This document shows, piece by piece, positions 1 to 7,862 of a stretch of DNA of 64,000 bases. The stretch covers positions 558,001 to 622,000 of the forward strand of contig JACKOK010000002.1 of assembly GCA_024234365.1 (NCBI GenBank), in the 5' to 3' direction. The DNA is from Pseudomonadales bacterium. GTDB taxonomy: Bacteria; Pseudomonadota; Gammaproteobacteria; Pseudomonadales; Pseudohongiellaceae. Both the position numbers and the translations under genes were made by a program. Position 1 is the stretch's first letter, and each line of letters begins with the position of its first letter. Below the pieces are notes generated by a model. That model searched no databases. It saw only the letters and a program-made list of their open reading frames with translations, and was not told the origin of the DNA.

Positions 1-500
1 ATCTGGTGATTCTCTCGCCGGGCCCGGGGCGTCCGCAGGACTTCGCGCTGTCCTCCACGCTGGCACTGTGTCAGGCGAAGCATATTCCGGTGTTCGGAGT
101 CTGCCTGGGCTTGCAGGGCTTGGTCGAGTTTTGCGGTGGCGAACTGGACCTGCTGGAGACCCCGATGCATGGCAAACCCTCCTTGATTGACCATGAGGGG
201 GGTGTACTGTTTCAGGGCTTGCCGCAAACTCTGACGGTAGGGCGCTACCATTCCCTGCATGCCACGGTCTTGCCACCGTGCCTGCGGGTGACGGCACGCA
301 CCCGGGATGGGACGGTCATGGCGGTGGAACATCGCGAGTTGCCCATGCTGGCGGTGCAGTTCCATCCGGAATCGATTCTGTCGCTGGAGCAGCAGGCGGG
401 GCAGCGGCTGATTGCCAATGTTGTACAATACGCGCTGCAACACGCCCGTCACCCAACACAGGAACATGTTTACGATGTCTGCCACTATGCCCGGGGCTGA
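1..500 (+). CDS. trpE(G): Anthranilate synthase, fused TrpE-TrpG type; only the C-terminal glutamine amidotransferase part is in the window
   Basis: The reading frame is open at the left edge, so this is a 3' fragment. The visible part is a class I glutamine amidotransferase that supplies ammonia to the chorismate-converting subunit in tryptophan synthesis. Visible motifs are the oxyanion strand SPGPG, the nucleophile motif GVCLGLQ with its cysteine, and the catalytic-triad end FHPES. The wording LGLQ (not LGHQ), MHGKPS and GRYHSL resembles the single-chain TrpE(G) proteins of rhizobia and some gammaproteobacteria rather than free TrpG; the fusion is inferred because the TrpE half lies outside the window. 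The stop lies inside the start region of hslO, so the two genes are probably cotranscribed. Confidence 0.8.
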   Translation, partial: LVILSPGPGRPQDFALSSTLALCQAKHIPVFGVCLGLQGLVEFCGGELDLLETPMHGKPSLIDHEGGVLFQGLPQTLTVGRYHSLHATVLPPCLRVTARTRDGTVMAVEHRELPMLAVQFHPESILSLEQQAGQRLIANVVQYALQHARHPTQEHVYDVCHYARG

Positions 501-1359
501 TGCCAGCCAGCGCTTTATTTTTGAGAACACCGATATCCGCGGTGAGATTGTCCGCCTGCATCACAGCTACCTGTCCTGTGTACAGGGCAAGGGCTACCCG
601 GATGCGGTGGCGCGCTTGCTGGGCGAGTTTCTGGCGGCGGCCTCCCTGCTGGCGACCACCATCAAGTTTGAGGGACGGCTGGTGGTGCAGGCGCGCAGCG
701 AGGGGGAGATTCGCGTCATCATGGGAGAGTGCAGCAGCGATGGTGCGATTCGCGGCATTGCCCGATACGAAGAGACGCCGGGCAGTGAGCAGTTCTCGGA
801 GCTGCTGCGTGAGGGCACGCTGGTGATCACCATTGATCATCGCAAGGGGGAGCCCTACCAGGGCATCGTGTCGCTGGAGGGCAATAATGTAGCGGAAGCG
901 CTGCAGACCTATTTCAGCCAGTCGGAGCAGTTGGGCAGTGTGTTCTATTTTGCCAGCGATCGTGACACGGTGGCGGGCCTGATGTTGCAGCAGTTGCCGC
1001 CGCAGATGGAGAAGGACCCGGAGGTGCGCAAGGGTCAGTGGGAACATTTTTCGACGTTGGCGAGCACGATTACCGATGAGGAATTGCTGAGCCTGCCCAA
1101 TGCAGATGTGCTGCACCGTCTCTACCATCAGGAGGAGCTGCGGGTATTCCCGCCACGCGAGCTGCATTTTGCCTGCAGCTGTTCGCGGGAGCGCACGGCC
1201 CGCGCCTTGTCGGCGCTGGGGCGGGAAGAGGTGGAGAGCATTATTGCGGAGCAGGGGGGCGTGGAGATCAGTTGCGAGTTTTGTGGCACGGAGTACAACT
1301 TCGGGCCGGGCGAGCTGCACTTATTGTTTGAAAGTGCCGAGGACGGACAATCCCACTAA
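475..1359 (+). CDS. hslO: Hsp33 redox-regulated chaperonin
   Basis: This is a cytoplasmic holdase chaperone activated by oxidative unfolding and disulfide formation. The protein is about 294 residues, normal for the family. The zinc-binding redox switch is intact: a CxC pair (about residues 234 and 236) and a CxxC pair (about 267 and 270) separated by 30 residues. I chose the ATG at 475 because an AGGA sequence lies about 11 bases upstream; the ATG at 466 is too close to it. The gene overlaps the end of trpE(G), implying translational coupling. A tandem octamer repeat begins directly after its stop codon. Confidence 0.94.
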   Translation: MSATMPGADASQRFIFENTDIRGEIVRLHHSYLSCVQGKGYPDAVARLLGEFLAAASLLATTIKFEGRLVVQARSEGEIRVIMGECSSDGAIRGIARYEETPGSEQFSELLREGTLVITIDHRKGEPYQGIVSLEGNNVAEALQTYFSQSEQLGSVFYFASDRDTVAGLMLQQLPPQMEKDPEVRKGQWEHFSTLASTITDEELLSLPNADVLHRLYHQEELRVFPPRELHFACSCSRERTARALSALGREEVESIIAEQGGVEISCEFCGTEYNFGPGELHLLFESAEDGQSH

Positions 1360-1360
1360 A

Positions 1361-1408
1361 CTGATTCGCTGATTCGCTGATTCGCTGATTCGCTGATTCG
1401 CTGATTCG
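1361..1408. repeat. Six perfect tandem copies of an octamer
   Basis: The unit CTGATTCG is repeated six times without error, starting one base after the hslO stop. It has no dyad symmetry and no spacers, so it is a simple microsatellite, not a CRISPR or an iteron set with a known replication gene. Copy number is likely to vary between strains by slippage. Confidence 0.95.
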
Positions 1409-1456
1409 CGATTGAGATTGTTGTTAGTGGAGAGTCGAGTGCTCACTCCGTTTTGC

Positions 1457-1575
1457 GAGCCGCACAGCGGGATGGGCATGTCGGAGACGCCAAAATGCTC
1501 ACATCCCTGTGAAGGCTCGGCGGGCGCCGTCCGTGGCGCCCGACGCTCCGCCATGCCCATCCCGCTGCGCGGCTC
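1457..1575 (+). repeat. Twin-hairpin repeat element, copy A (subtype 2, core on plus strand)
   Basis: The outer stem pairs 1457-1486 with 1546-1575 (28 of 30 pairs). It encloses a 59-nt core (1487-1545) that starts with ACGCCAAAA and contains the linker AGGCTCGG. Hairpin 1 (1499-1512) has stem TCAC/GTGA and loop ATCCCT. Hairpin 2 (1521-1542) has stem CGGGCGCC/GGCGCCCG and loop GTCCGT. The inner end of the outer stem is CGGAG/CTCCG, shared in type with copy E. The element lies between the convergent genes hslO and ctaA and faces copy B. I do not recognise the family. Confidence 0.9.
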
Positions 1576-1661
1576 TTGAATCCTGCCAGCTGGGCGTTTT
1601 TACTCTTCGTTCTGGGTGATTTTTGAATGTGTGCCTGTAGCCATTCGTTGGCACAGCGTCA

Positions 1662-1784
1662 GCCCTGAGCGGTGGAGGAGAAGCAGGCAGAACCGTCGCG
1701 CCCCAGGGACGGGGCGCGCCGAGCCTGCACATGGACGTGCGCTTTTTGGCGTGTTCTGAATGCTTCTCCTCCACCGATCAGGGC
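1662..1784 (-). repeat. Twin-hairpin repeat element, copy B (subtype 1, core on minus strand)
   Basis: The outer stem pairs 1662-1693 with 1753-1784 (29 of 32 pairs) around a 59-nt core (1694-1752) whose sense strand is minus. On the plus strand, hairpin 2 (1697-1718) has loop AGGGAC between CGCGCCCC and GGGGCGCG. Hairpin 1 (1727-1740) has loop ATGGAC between GCAC and GTGC. The inner outer-stem ends (GCATTCAGAAC and GTTCTGCCTGC in core orientation) are identical to copy D, including a two-base internal mismatch. Copy A lies 86 bases away in opposite orientation. A run of plus-strand text between copies A and B shows no gene. Confidence 0.9.
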
Positions 1785-1846
1785 GGGCTACGAAGAACAA
1801 AACCCACAAAACAGTAGCCCCCCAAAGCACAGAAGCTGCGGGAGTA

Positions 1847-1870
1847 ATCGCCAGTAGGCTGGCTCCTACA
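1847..1870 (-). repeat. REP-like sequence overlapping the end of ctaA
   Basis: Read on the minus strand this is the GTAGGAGCC head followed by a small stem-loop (GCCAG/CTGGC) and GAT, the same unit seen 13 more times in the window. Its TAG is in frame with ctaA and serves as that gene's stop codon. A GTAG tetranucleotide next to a hairpin is the hallmark of REP sequences mobilised by RAYT (TnpA-REP) proteins; no such protein is encoded here. Confidence 0.85.
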
Positions 1871-2876
1871 GAAGGGTTGGGGCTGGGTTTGCCTGCAGCG
1901 CCTCGCGTGCGTGGCGGTGGCTGATCCAGATCAGGAACTGTTGGCCGAACAGCACGGAGGCGCCCACCAGGTGCAGGGGCTGCACAAAGGCTGGCATGCC
2001 CAGGTAGCCCAGGGCGATGCCGGAGAGGATGGAAATGCCCACCACCGCCACCATTGCCACCGCCTGGCGCGTCAGCGTGTGCTGCCAGCCCAGAGAGCGG
2101 ATCAGCAGCAGGGCGAGCCACAGATTGCAGCCCAGCACTACGGCGGAAAAAAGACGGTGCACGTTGAAGAACCACGGCAGCGCCTCCACCCAGGACGAAC
2201 GCGCCGCCCCTTCCGTGTGGTTCAGGTAGTCGATCATTTCCCGCACCTCGGTGCCCAGAGTGACCTGGATGACCGTCAGGATCAGGACGATGTTCAGCCA
2301 CTTGTTGAACGAGGGGGCAATTCCCTCAATCGATTCCGCCATCACGATGCCGCGCCGCGCCCGCGCCAGCGCAAACAGCAGGGCGGCCACGATGGCCAGC
2401 GCCATCAGCATGTGCAGGGTGATCATACCCGGCATCAGATTTGACGCCACCACCTGTGCGCCCAGCCAGCCCTGAAAGCCCACCATCAGGAATGCCGCCA
2501 GGGATGCCGTGGCGATGGCTCTGTCATGTCGGCGCAGCGACCACGAGAACACCGCTGTCAGGAGAACCAGAATGCCGATGGTCACCCCCGTCAGCCGGTT
2601 GAGGTATTCCGTCCAGGTTTTCACCACGTTGAAGCGCGTGTCGGCGTAGCCCAGGTCGGCGTAGATTTCCTGATAATTGGCGGGCAACTGTGCCTCGCTG
2701 GTGGGCGGTATCCATTGACCGAAACAGGTCGGCCAGTCCGGGCAGCCCATGCCTGCGCCCGAAGCCCGTACGCCAGCACCCACCAGAATAAGGAAATACA
2801 CCGCAAACAGGGTGATCCAGGCAATGCGGCGATAGCGGGTGAGTGCGGAGGTATCGGCGTGCAGGGCAGTATTCAT
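1866..2876 (-). CDS. ctaA: Heme A synthase, CtaA/COX15 family
   Basis: This inner-membrane enzyme oxidises heme O to heme A for aa3-type cytochrome oxidase. The 336-residue protein has about eight membrane segments in two halves. Visible family marks are GAGVRASGAGMGCPDWPTC, the ExxxR motif within TEYLNRLTG, and the membrane histidines in HMLMA, NVHRLF and QPLHLVG that ligate heme. I start it at MNTALHAD because the frame upstream reads as a non-homologous extension. The stop codon comes from an adjoining REP sequence. No cytochrome oxidase genes are nearby, so the partner subunits lie elsewhere. Confidence 0.93.
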   Translation of the reverse strand: MNTALHADTSALTRYRRIAWITLFAVYFLILVGAGVRASGAGMGCPDWPTCFGQWIPPTSEAQLPANYQEIYADLGYADTRFNVVKTWTEYLNRLTGVTIGILVLLTAVFSWSLRRHDRAIATASLAAFLMVGFQGWLGAQVVASNLMPGMITLHMLMALAIVAALLFALARARRGIVMAESIEGIAPSFNKWLNIVLILTVIQVTLGTEVREMIDYLNHTEGAARSSWVEALPWFFNVHRLFSAVVLGCNLWLALLLIRSLGWQHTLTRQAVAMVAVVGISILSGIALGYLGMPAFVQPLHLVGASVLFGQQFLIWISHRHAREALQANPAPTLL

Positions 2877-2996
2877 GATGTGCTGTGTCTCTTGTCGGGG
2901 GAGGTGCCCAGAGGCGTGCAGGCACCGATCAGGAATTCGTGTCGAGGCCGGTATTGTCGGAGAAATCGGGGTCTGGCACAACCGCAGCCCCTGCCA

Positions 2997-3980
2997 TCAG
3001 GGCGTGTTCAGAATCCGCCGCAGGCTCAGGTAAAGCCGCGTTCCCGCCTGGGTGACACGGTCCTCGGAAATCGCCTGCATGCCGCCCAGATAGTCCTCAT
3101 CGAGCGCGAAGGTGGGCAGTGCGGTGCGGCGGCGTTCACTGCGCAGTACCGCCGCCTTGATCTCATCGGTGTAGACAAACTCCTGCATGATCTGCCGGCT
3201 CTCCTGCAACCAGGTGTCGATGTTCATGTCGATCATGGCGGGCGTGGTCTGGCGCAGAGTGGAGTTCATGCGTCGAAGCGTGTCGTCAAAGGGCTGGTTG
3301 CGCAAGGCCCCGTCCCAGGTCGCGTGCAGGCTGCCGAAGCGGGTGGGGATGCCGTTGCCCCCCCGGTCTCCCGTGGGGAACAGGCTGGTGGAGACCAGAG
3401 CCCCGGTGTGCAGGGGCTGATGAACATCCCCCACCAGATGCAGCAGCCAGCACAGGGCCAGTGCGCGTGCGCTGGCGGAGGCGATCGGGTCTGCCAGCAC
3501 GCGGGCATTGTATTCGATGCCCTGCACCACATTGTGCACGTCCTGCTCGTCCTCCACGGCGCCCTGGGCCTCGCCGTGGATGCTGGGCAAGGGGTCCACG
3601 CCCACATAGACATTGCCCTGCAGCGCATCGCCCCGCATCCAGGCGCCGTCGATCCAGTGCCAGTCCGGGCGGTTGTAGCGGATACGCTCTTCTGTCTCGA
3701 GGCCGCGTGCCAGGTCGGGCCAGACGGCGGCCTGGCCCAGCAGCCAGCGGCCCTGGGTGTCTGAGTCCGCCACCATGACGTTCACCGGCATCTGGTCGAG
3801 AAAGTCCTGCTCGTAGCGGGGGTGTTTCTCCAGAATTTTCAGAAGGCGATTGCGATGGGCGGGGGTCAGAGCCTCCCAGGCCACATAGGCGCTCAGGCGG
3901 TGGGAGGTGGCATCCCAGGCCAGTGCCGGCAGGGGCAGCAGCAGGGCCAGGCACACGCTGATCAAAAAGCGAAACGTCAT
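2997..3980 (-). CDS. Secreted S1/P1-type zinc nuclease
   Basis: The protein is a predicted periplasmic or extracellular single-strand nuclease/3'-nucleotidase that uses three zinc ions. A signal peptide (MTFRFLISV...LPALA) precedes a mature N-terminal Trp, which is itself a zinc ligand in P1 nuclease. Further ligand motifs are DATSHRL near the mature start, HLVGDVHQPLH around residues 190-200 and DRGGN just after. The length, about 327 residues, suits the family. I placed the start at the ATG directly before the signal peptide. It could help scavenge phosphate or nucleosides from DNA and RNA. It is probably monocistronic; ctaA lies 120 bp downstream. Confidence 0.9.
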   Translation of the reverse strand: MTFRFLISVCLALLLPLPALAWDATSHRLSAYVAWEALTPAHRNRLLKILEKHPRYEQDFLDQMPVNVMVADSDTQGRWLLGQAAVWPDLARGLETEERIRYNRPDWHWIDGAWMRGDALQGNVYVGVDPLPSIHGEAQGAVEDEQDVHNVVQGIEYNARVLADPIASASARALALCWLLHLVGDVHQPLHTGALVSTSLFPTGDRGGNGIPTRFGSLHATWDGALRNQPFDDTLRRMNSTLRQTTPAMIDMNIDTWLQESRQIMQEFVYTDEIKAAVLRSERRRTALPTFALDEDYLGGMQAISEDRVTQAGTRLYLSLRRILNTP

Positions 3981-4070
3981 TCGTCGGTCAATTCCTGTCA
4001 CACACGGGGCTATTGGCATTGCCGGCAACAACCGGCATTGGATGGCCCGCAGCGCTCAGGCCTGCAGGCC

Positions 4071-4089
4071 ACAATACATTCCGTATTGT
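4071..4089. promoter_or_regulatory. Perfect 7-bp inverted repeat upstream of the nuclease gene
   Basis: ACAATAC and GTATTGT flank a five-base spacer, about 90 bp upstream of the nuclease start and 140 bp beyond the end of livF. The symmetry and position suggest an operator, but no regulator can be named. Confidence 0.35.
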
Positions 4090-4227
4090 TATTGGTTTTG
4101 GACGTATTGACGGGCTTGTTTGGTTTGAAAGTGAGCCGTACTTTACCCGGTTTGCGAGCTGCCGACTACCCGTGGACAAGTCCGTTCGAGGGTGTTTTTG
4201 GGACGTGTGTCGCAAGCCTGCGCGCTT

Positions 4228-4923
4228 CTATACCTGCAGCCACTCGCGGCGCAGCGATTCCGCCTGATGCAGGCTCTCGGGGGTGCCACTGAATACTATT
4301 TCGCCGTGGCCCATGACATAGAGGCGTGAACAGATGCGCAGGGCAAAGTTCAGACGTTGTTCCACCAGCAGGATTGCACACTCGCGTCGTGCGACCTCCT
4401 GCAGCAGTGCGGCGATTTCCTCCACCAGTGCAGGTGCGAGCCCTTCGCTGGGTTCGTCCACCAGCAGCAGTTCCGGATCACCCATCAGGGCGCGACACAG
4501 GCTGAGTACTTGCTGCTCGCCACCGCTGAGCACGCCGCCGGGCACATCGAGGCGTGCCGCCAGCCCCGGAAAGCGCTCCAGCAACTCCTCCTGTGACCAG
4601 CGCCCCGTGTTCTGGCCGGGTTTGCGCCCCATCTCCAGGTTCTGTCCTACCGACAGCGTGGGGAAGATGTGACGTTGTTCGGGGACATGGCCGAGGCCGA
4701 GACGGGCGATACGATGGCTTGGCAGGCCCACCAGCTGTTGTTCCCGCCACAGCACGCTGCCGCGGGCGGGCAACTCGCCCATCAGGGCTTTGAGCAGGGT
4801 GCTGCGTCCACTGCCATTGCGCCCCAGCAGGCTGACGATCTCTCCCGCGTTCACGCAGAATGAGATGCCCTGCAAGACCTGGCTGCCGCCGTATCCCGCC
4901 TGCAGATTGCGGACCTCAAGCAT
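4228..4923 (-). CDS. livF: Branched-chain amino acid/amide ABC transporter, ATPase LivF-type
   Basis: This is the second of two cytoplasmic ATPases powering a high-affinity importer. It has 231 residues from MLEVRNLQAGYG, typical of LivF. The signature LSGGEQQ, Walker B LLLVDEP and the switch histidine region are present, although the H-loop position reads LLVEQRLN, as is usual in LivF. The Walker A reads GRNGSGRST: the catalytic lysine is replaced by arginine (codon CGC), which is unusual for an active ABC ATPase. The start overlaps the livG stop by eight bases. The neighbouring genes provide the rest of the transporter. Confidence 0.9.
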   Translation of the reverse strand: MLEVRNLQAGYGGSQVLQGISFCVNAGEIVSLLGRNGSGRSTLLKALMGELPARGSVLWREQQLVGLPSHRIARLGLGHVPEQRHIFPTLSVGQNLEMGRKPGQNTGRWSQEELLERFPGLAARLDVPGGVLSGGEQQVLSLCRALMGDPELLLVDEPSEGLAPALVEEIAALLQEVARRECAILLVEQRLNFALRICSRLYVMGHGEIVFSGTPESLHQAESLRREWLQV

Positions 4924-5680
4924 CGACGCCCTCCTGCATGATTGCGCTGCCCAGATAGGCCTGCTGTACCAGGGGGTTGGTACGAATCTGTGCCGGGCTG
5001 CCACTGGCGATCAGGCGCCCGTCTGCCAGCACGGAGATGCGTTCGGCAAGTTCGAAGACAGCGCCCATATCGTGTTCCACCAGCAGCAGGGTGCGCCCTT
5101 GGGTGACCCGGCGGATCAACTGGATGGCCTGTGCCGCCTCGCTGCGGCTCATCCCGGCGACCGGTTCGTCCAGCAGAATCAGTTCTGCGCCGCTGGCGAG
5201 GGTCAGGCCCAGTTCCAGTGCGCGTTGTTCGGCGTAGCTGAGTTCGGCGGCCAGTGTGTTGCGGCGTTCTGCGAGCCCGATCTCCTCCAGCAATGCCTCG
5301 GTGCGCGCTGTCAGCGCGTGTGCCCGGGGCAACAGCCGGGTCAGCGACAGCCCGAAGCCCATGGGGCGCAGCAGGGCACAGCGCAGGTTTTCAAAGGCAC
5401 TCAGGCGGGGGAACAGGCTGCTGAGCTGGAAGCTGCGGGCCAGGCCGAGCTGTGCGAGCTCGTGTGGCGGACGGGCCTGGATCGCCTGCCCGCGAAAGTG
5501 GATGGAGCCGGAATCGGGAGACAGGCGCCCGCTGATGAGATCGAACAGCGTGGATTTGCCGGCGCCGTTGGGGCCGATGATGGCATGGCGTTCGCCAGCT
5601 TCGACCGTGAGCGAAATATCCTCCAGCACCCGGGTGCGGCCGAAGTGTTTGCTTACACACTGCAGTTGCAGCAGGCTCAT
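4916..5680 (-). CDS. livG: Branched-chain amino acid/amide ABC transporter, ATPase LivG-type
   Basis: This is the first ATPase of the importer, 254 residues from MSLLQLQCV. Walker A is canonical (GPNGAGKST), Walker B is ELILLDEP, and the H-loop is LLLVEHDMG. The signature segment reads LSYAEQR instead of LSGGQ, as is common in LivG. It overlaps livM by four bases and livF by eight, so the cluster is tightly coupled. With the arginine-altered LivF, it would supply the one fully canonical ATP site of a heterodimer. Confidence 0.92.
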   Translation of the reverse strand: MSLLQLQCVSKHFGRTRVLEDISLTVEAGERHAIIGPNGAGKSTLFDLISGRLSPDSGSIHFRGQAIQARPPHELAQLGLARSFQLSSLFPRLSAFENLRCALLRPMGFGLSLTRLLPRAHALTARTEALLEEIGLAERRNTLAAELSYAEQRALELGLTLASGAELILLDEPVAGMSRSEAAQAIQLIRRVTQGRTLLLVEHDMGAVFELAERISVLADGRLIASGSPAQIRTNPLVQQAYLGSAIMQEGVDA

Positions 5681-6891
5681 GGCGTCTCCCCCCGCGTGGC
5701 CCGCTGCCAGGCGGCACGCAACGCCGGCAGGCTGCGATGCCAGTCCAGGGCTGCCAGCGTGATGATGAGGACGATGGCCAGCCAGTTCGAGGCCTGTCCG
5801 CCGGGCAGTGAGATGCCCAGGAATATCACGGCCTCGCCCTGGTGGTGCAGCGTCTCCAGCAGGGCGAGCAGCCCGGACACGCACAGCAGTGCCGGCACAG
5901 CGGTGCGCAGATAGGGGCGCAACAGGGTGTGCAGCAGCCCCCGGCGCCAGGGGGCAACGTGCATCATGAGCAGGCCGGTGAGGCCCTGGGGCAGAAACAT
6001 CACCGTGAGCACGAAGCTGATGCCCAGATAAAGCAGCCACAGGTCGGTGTAGTGGCTCAGCACCGAATTGATAAGGGTCAGCAGTACAGCGCCGATGATG
6101 GGGCCGATAAAGAAGCCGATGCCGCCGATATAGGCCATCAGCAGCACATTGCCCGAGTTGGCCGTGCTCAGGCTCTGGGCGCTGAGAATTTCGTTATGCA
6201 GGGCGAACAGCCCGCCCGCTGCCCCGGCAAAAAAGCCGGAGACCACGAAGGAGAGCAGGCGCACCCGCTGTACCCTGTAACCGAGAAATGCCGCGCGCTC
6301 AGGGTTGTCGCGTACTGCATTGGCCATGCGCCCGGCGGGTGTCAGGGTGAACAGATACATGAGCAGTGTGGAGGCAAAGGTCCACACCGCCGCAAGGGCA
6401 TAGACCTGCCTGTCCTGTGCGAAATCGAAACCGAAGAAGTCTGGCCCCAGGCTGCGGTCGCCGCTGATGCCTGCCTCGCCGCCGAAGAAACCCACCAGGA
6501 TCAGCGACAGCGCGGCGAGCAGTTCACCGAGCCCGAGCGAAATCATGGCGAAGCTGGTGCCGGCACGGCGGGTGGAGAAGCTGCCGATGAGCAGGGCGGC
6601 AAGCAGACCGCCGATACCCGCTACGAGCGGAATCAGGGTGACGGAGAACACCGGGCCATCCTGCTCCATGCCGAGCATGGCATGTGCCGCCAGGAAACCA
6701 CCCAGGCCGAAATACACGGCGTGGCCGAAGGAGAGCATGCCACCCTGGCCCAGCAGCATGTTATAGCTGAGGGCAAAGACAATGGCGATGGCCATCTCGT
6801 TGAGAATCGAAATGCCCAGCACGGAGGGAAACAGCCAGGGCAGTAGCAGCAGGCTCAGTGCAAAGATCCCCCATGGCAGCAGGTGTCTCAT
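5677..6891 (-). CDS. livM: Branched-chain amino acid/amide ABC transporter permease LivM-type
   Basis: This is an inner-membrane permease subunit of 404 residues with about ten membrane segments. Family marks include the early LLGQGGMLSFGHAVYFGLGG segment and the cytoplasmic coupling loop around NPERAAFLGYRV that contacts the ATPase. It is longer than most LivM because of a C-terminal extension of roughly 100 residues with two more predicted membrane segments after the LPQGLTGLL element. It lies between livH (two bases away) and livG (four-base overlap). Confidence 0.92.
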   Translation of the reverse strand: MRHLLPWGIFALSLLLLPWLFPSVLGISILNEMAIAIVFALSYNMLLGQGGMLSFGHAVYFGLGGFLAAHAMLGMEQDGPVFSVTLIPLVAGIGGLLAALLIGSFSTRRAGTSFAMISLGLGELLAALSLILVGFFGGEAGISGDRSLGPDFFGFDFAQDRQVYALAAVWTFASTLLMYLFTLTPAGRMANAVRDNPERAAFLGYRVQRVRLLSFVVSGFFAGAAGGLFALHNEILSAQSLSTANSGNVLLMAYIGGIGFFIGPIIGAVLLTLINSVLSHYTDLWLLYLGISFVLTVMFLPQGLTGLLMMHVAPWRRGLLHTLLRPYLRTAVPALLCVSGLLALLETLHHQGEAVIFLGISLPGGQASNWLAIVLIITLAALDWHRSLPALRAAWQRATRGETP

Positions 6892-6893
6892 GC

Positions 6894-7844
6894 TCAGCCC
6901 TCCCGTCTGCCGAAGAGACCCGAAGGGCGGAAAATCAGCATCAACACCAGCAGCAGATAGGGCAGCACGGGGGCCAGTTGCGGCAGGTTAAGGCGCCAGA
7001 TGTCTCTAAGGGGATGATCGACAGGAAATTCCACTCCCAGCCAGTGCAGCAGGTCGGGCATGCCCAGGTCCACGGCGATGGCCCAGGACTGCAGCAGACC
7101 GATCAGCAGGGAGGCCAGCAGTGCTCCCGTGAGGGAGCCAAGACCGCCGATCACCACGATCACGAAAACGATGCTGCCCAGCGTTGCGGCCATGCCGGGA
7201 AAGGTGCCCAGCACGGGGCCGGCGAGGACGCCTGCCAGTGCCGCCAGCGCAGAGCCGGCACCAAACACCAGAGTGTGCAGCAGGGGCAGATTGTGGCCCA
7301 GGCTCGCCACGGTCTGCGGGTGTGTGGTGGCAGCCTGAATGATCAGGCCGGTGCGGGTGCGTGTCAGCACGGCGTACAGACCGATGAAAATGCCCAGCGA
7401 GATCAGCAGCATGAAGGCTTTGTAGGCGGGGAAGTCCTGCCCGAACAGGGTAAACAGGGGGAAGTCGAGCAGGGCGGGGGGCTGGTAGTTCTTGGTGTCC
7501 GGCCCCCAGAAGCTCTGCACGGCCTGCTCGATCACAAAGGCCAGCCCGAAGGTAAAGACCAGCTCCGCGACATGCCCGGCGCGGTGCACATGGCGCAGGC
7601 CGTAGCGCTCCACCAGTGCTCCCAGCCCGCCGACCAGCAGTGGTGCCAGGAGCAGGGCGGGCCAGAAGCCCGTAAACTGGCCGATGGACCAGGCACAGTA
7701 GGCACCGAGCATATGGAAGCTCGCATGGGCGAAATTGAGCACGCCCATCATGCTGAAAATCAGCGTCAGGCCACTGGCCAGCAGAAACAGCAGCAGGCCG
7801 GTGAGCAGGCCGTTGAGTGTGGCGAAGATCAGCGCATCGATCAT
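6894..7844 (-). CDS. livH: Branched-chain amino acid/amide ABC transporter permease LivH-type
   Basis: This is the partner permease of LivM, 316 residues and strongly hydrophobic. The conserved start LIFSMMGVLNFAHASFHMLGAY and the later GGLGSLTGALLASLLIGL region are typical of LivH. It is the second gene of the cluster, 18 bp downstream of the binding-protein gene. Confidence 0.92.
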   Translation of the reverse strand: MIDALIFATLNGLLTGLLLFLLASGLTLIFSMMGVLNFAHASFHMLGAYCAWSIGQFTGFWPALLLAPLLVGGLGALVERYGLRHVHRAGHVAELVFTFGLAFVIEQAVQSFWGPDTKNYQPPALLDFPLFTLFGQDFPAYKAFMLLISLGIFIGLYAVLTRTRTGLIIQAATTHPQTVASLGHNLPLLHTLVFGAGSALAALAGVLAGPVLGTFPGMAATLGSIVFVIVVIGGLGSLTGALLASLLIGLLQSWAIAVDLGMPDLLHWLGVEFPVDHPLRDIWRLNLPQLAPVLPYLLLVLMLIFRPSGLFGRREG

Positions 7845-7862
7845 GGTCGCGTTATCCGCGGT

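Noticed and set aside
1361..1408. CRISPR array or replication iterons
   Set aside because: The octamers are directly adjacent without spacers, and there are no cas or rep genes.
1600..2301. Open frames of 60-230 codons running through the twin-hairpin elements, also near 27000 and 43400-43900
   Set aside because: They occur because the GC-rich hairpin sequence lacks stops. Similar peptides recur only because the element repeats. No ribosome-binding sites or domains are evident.
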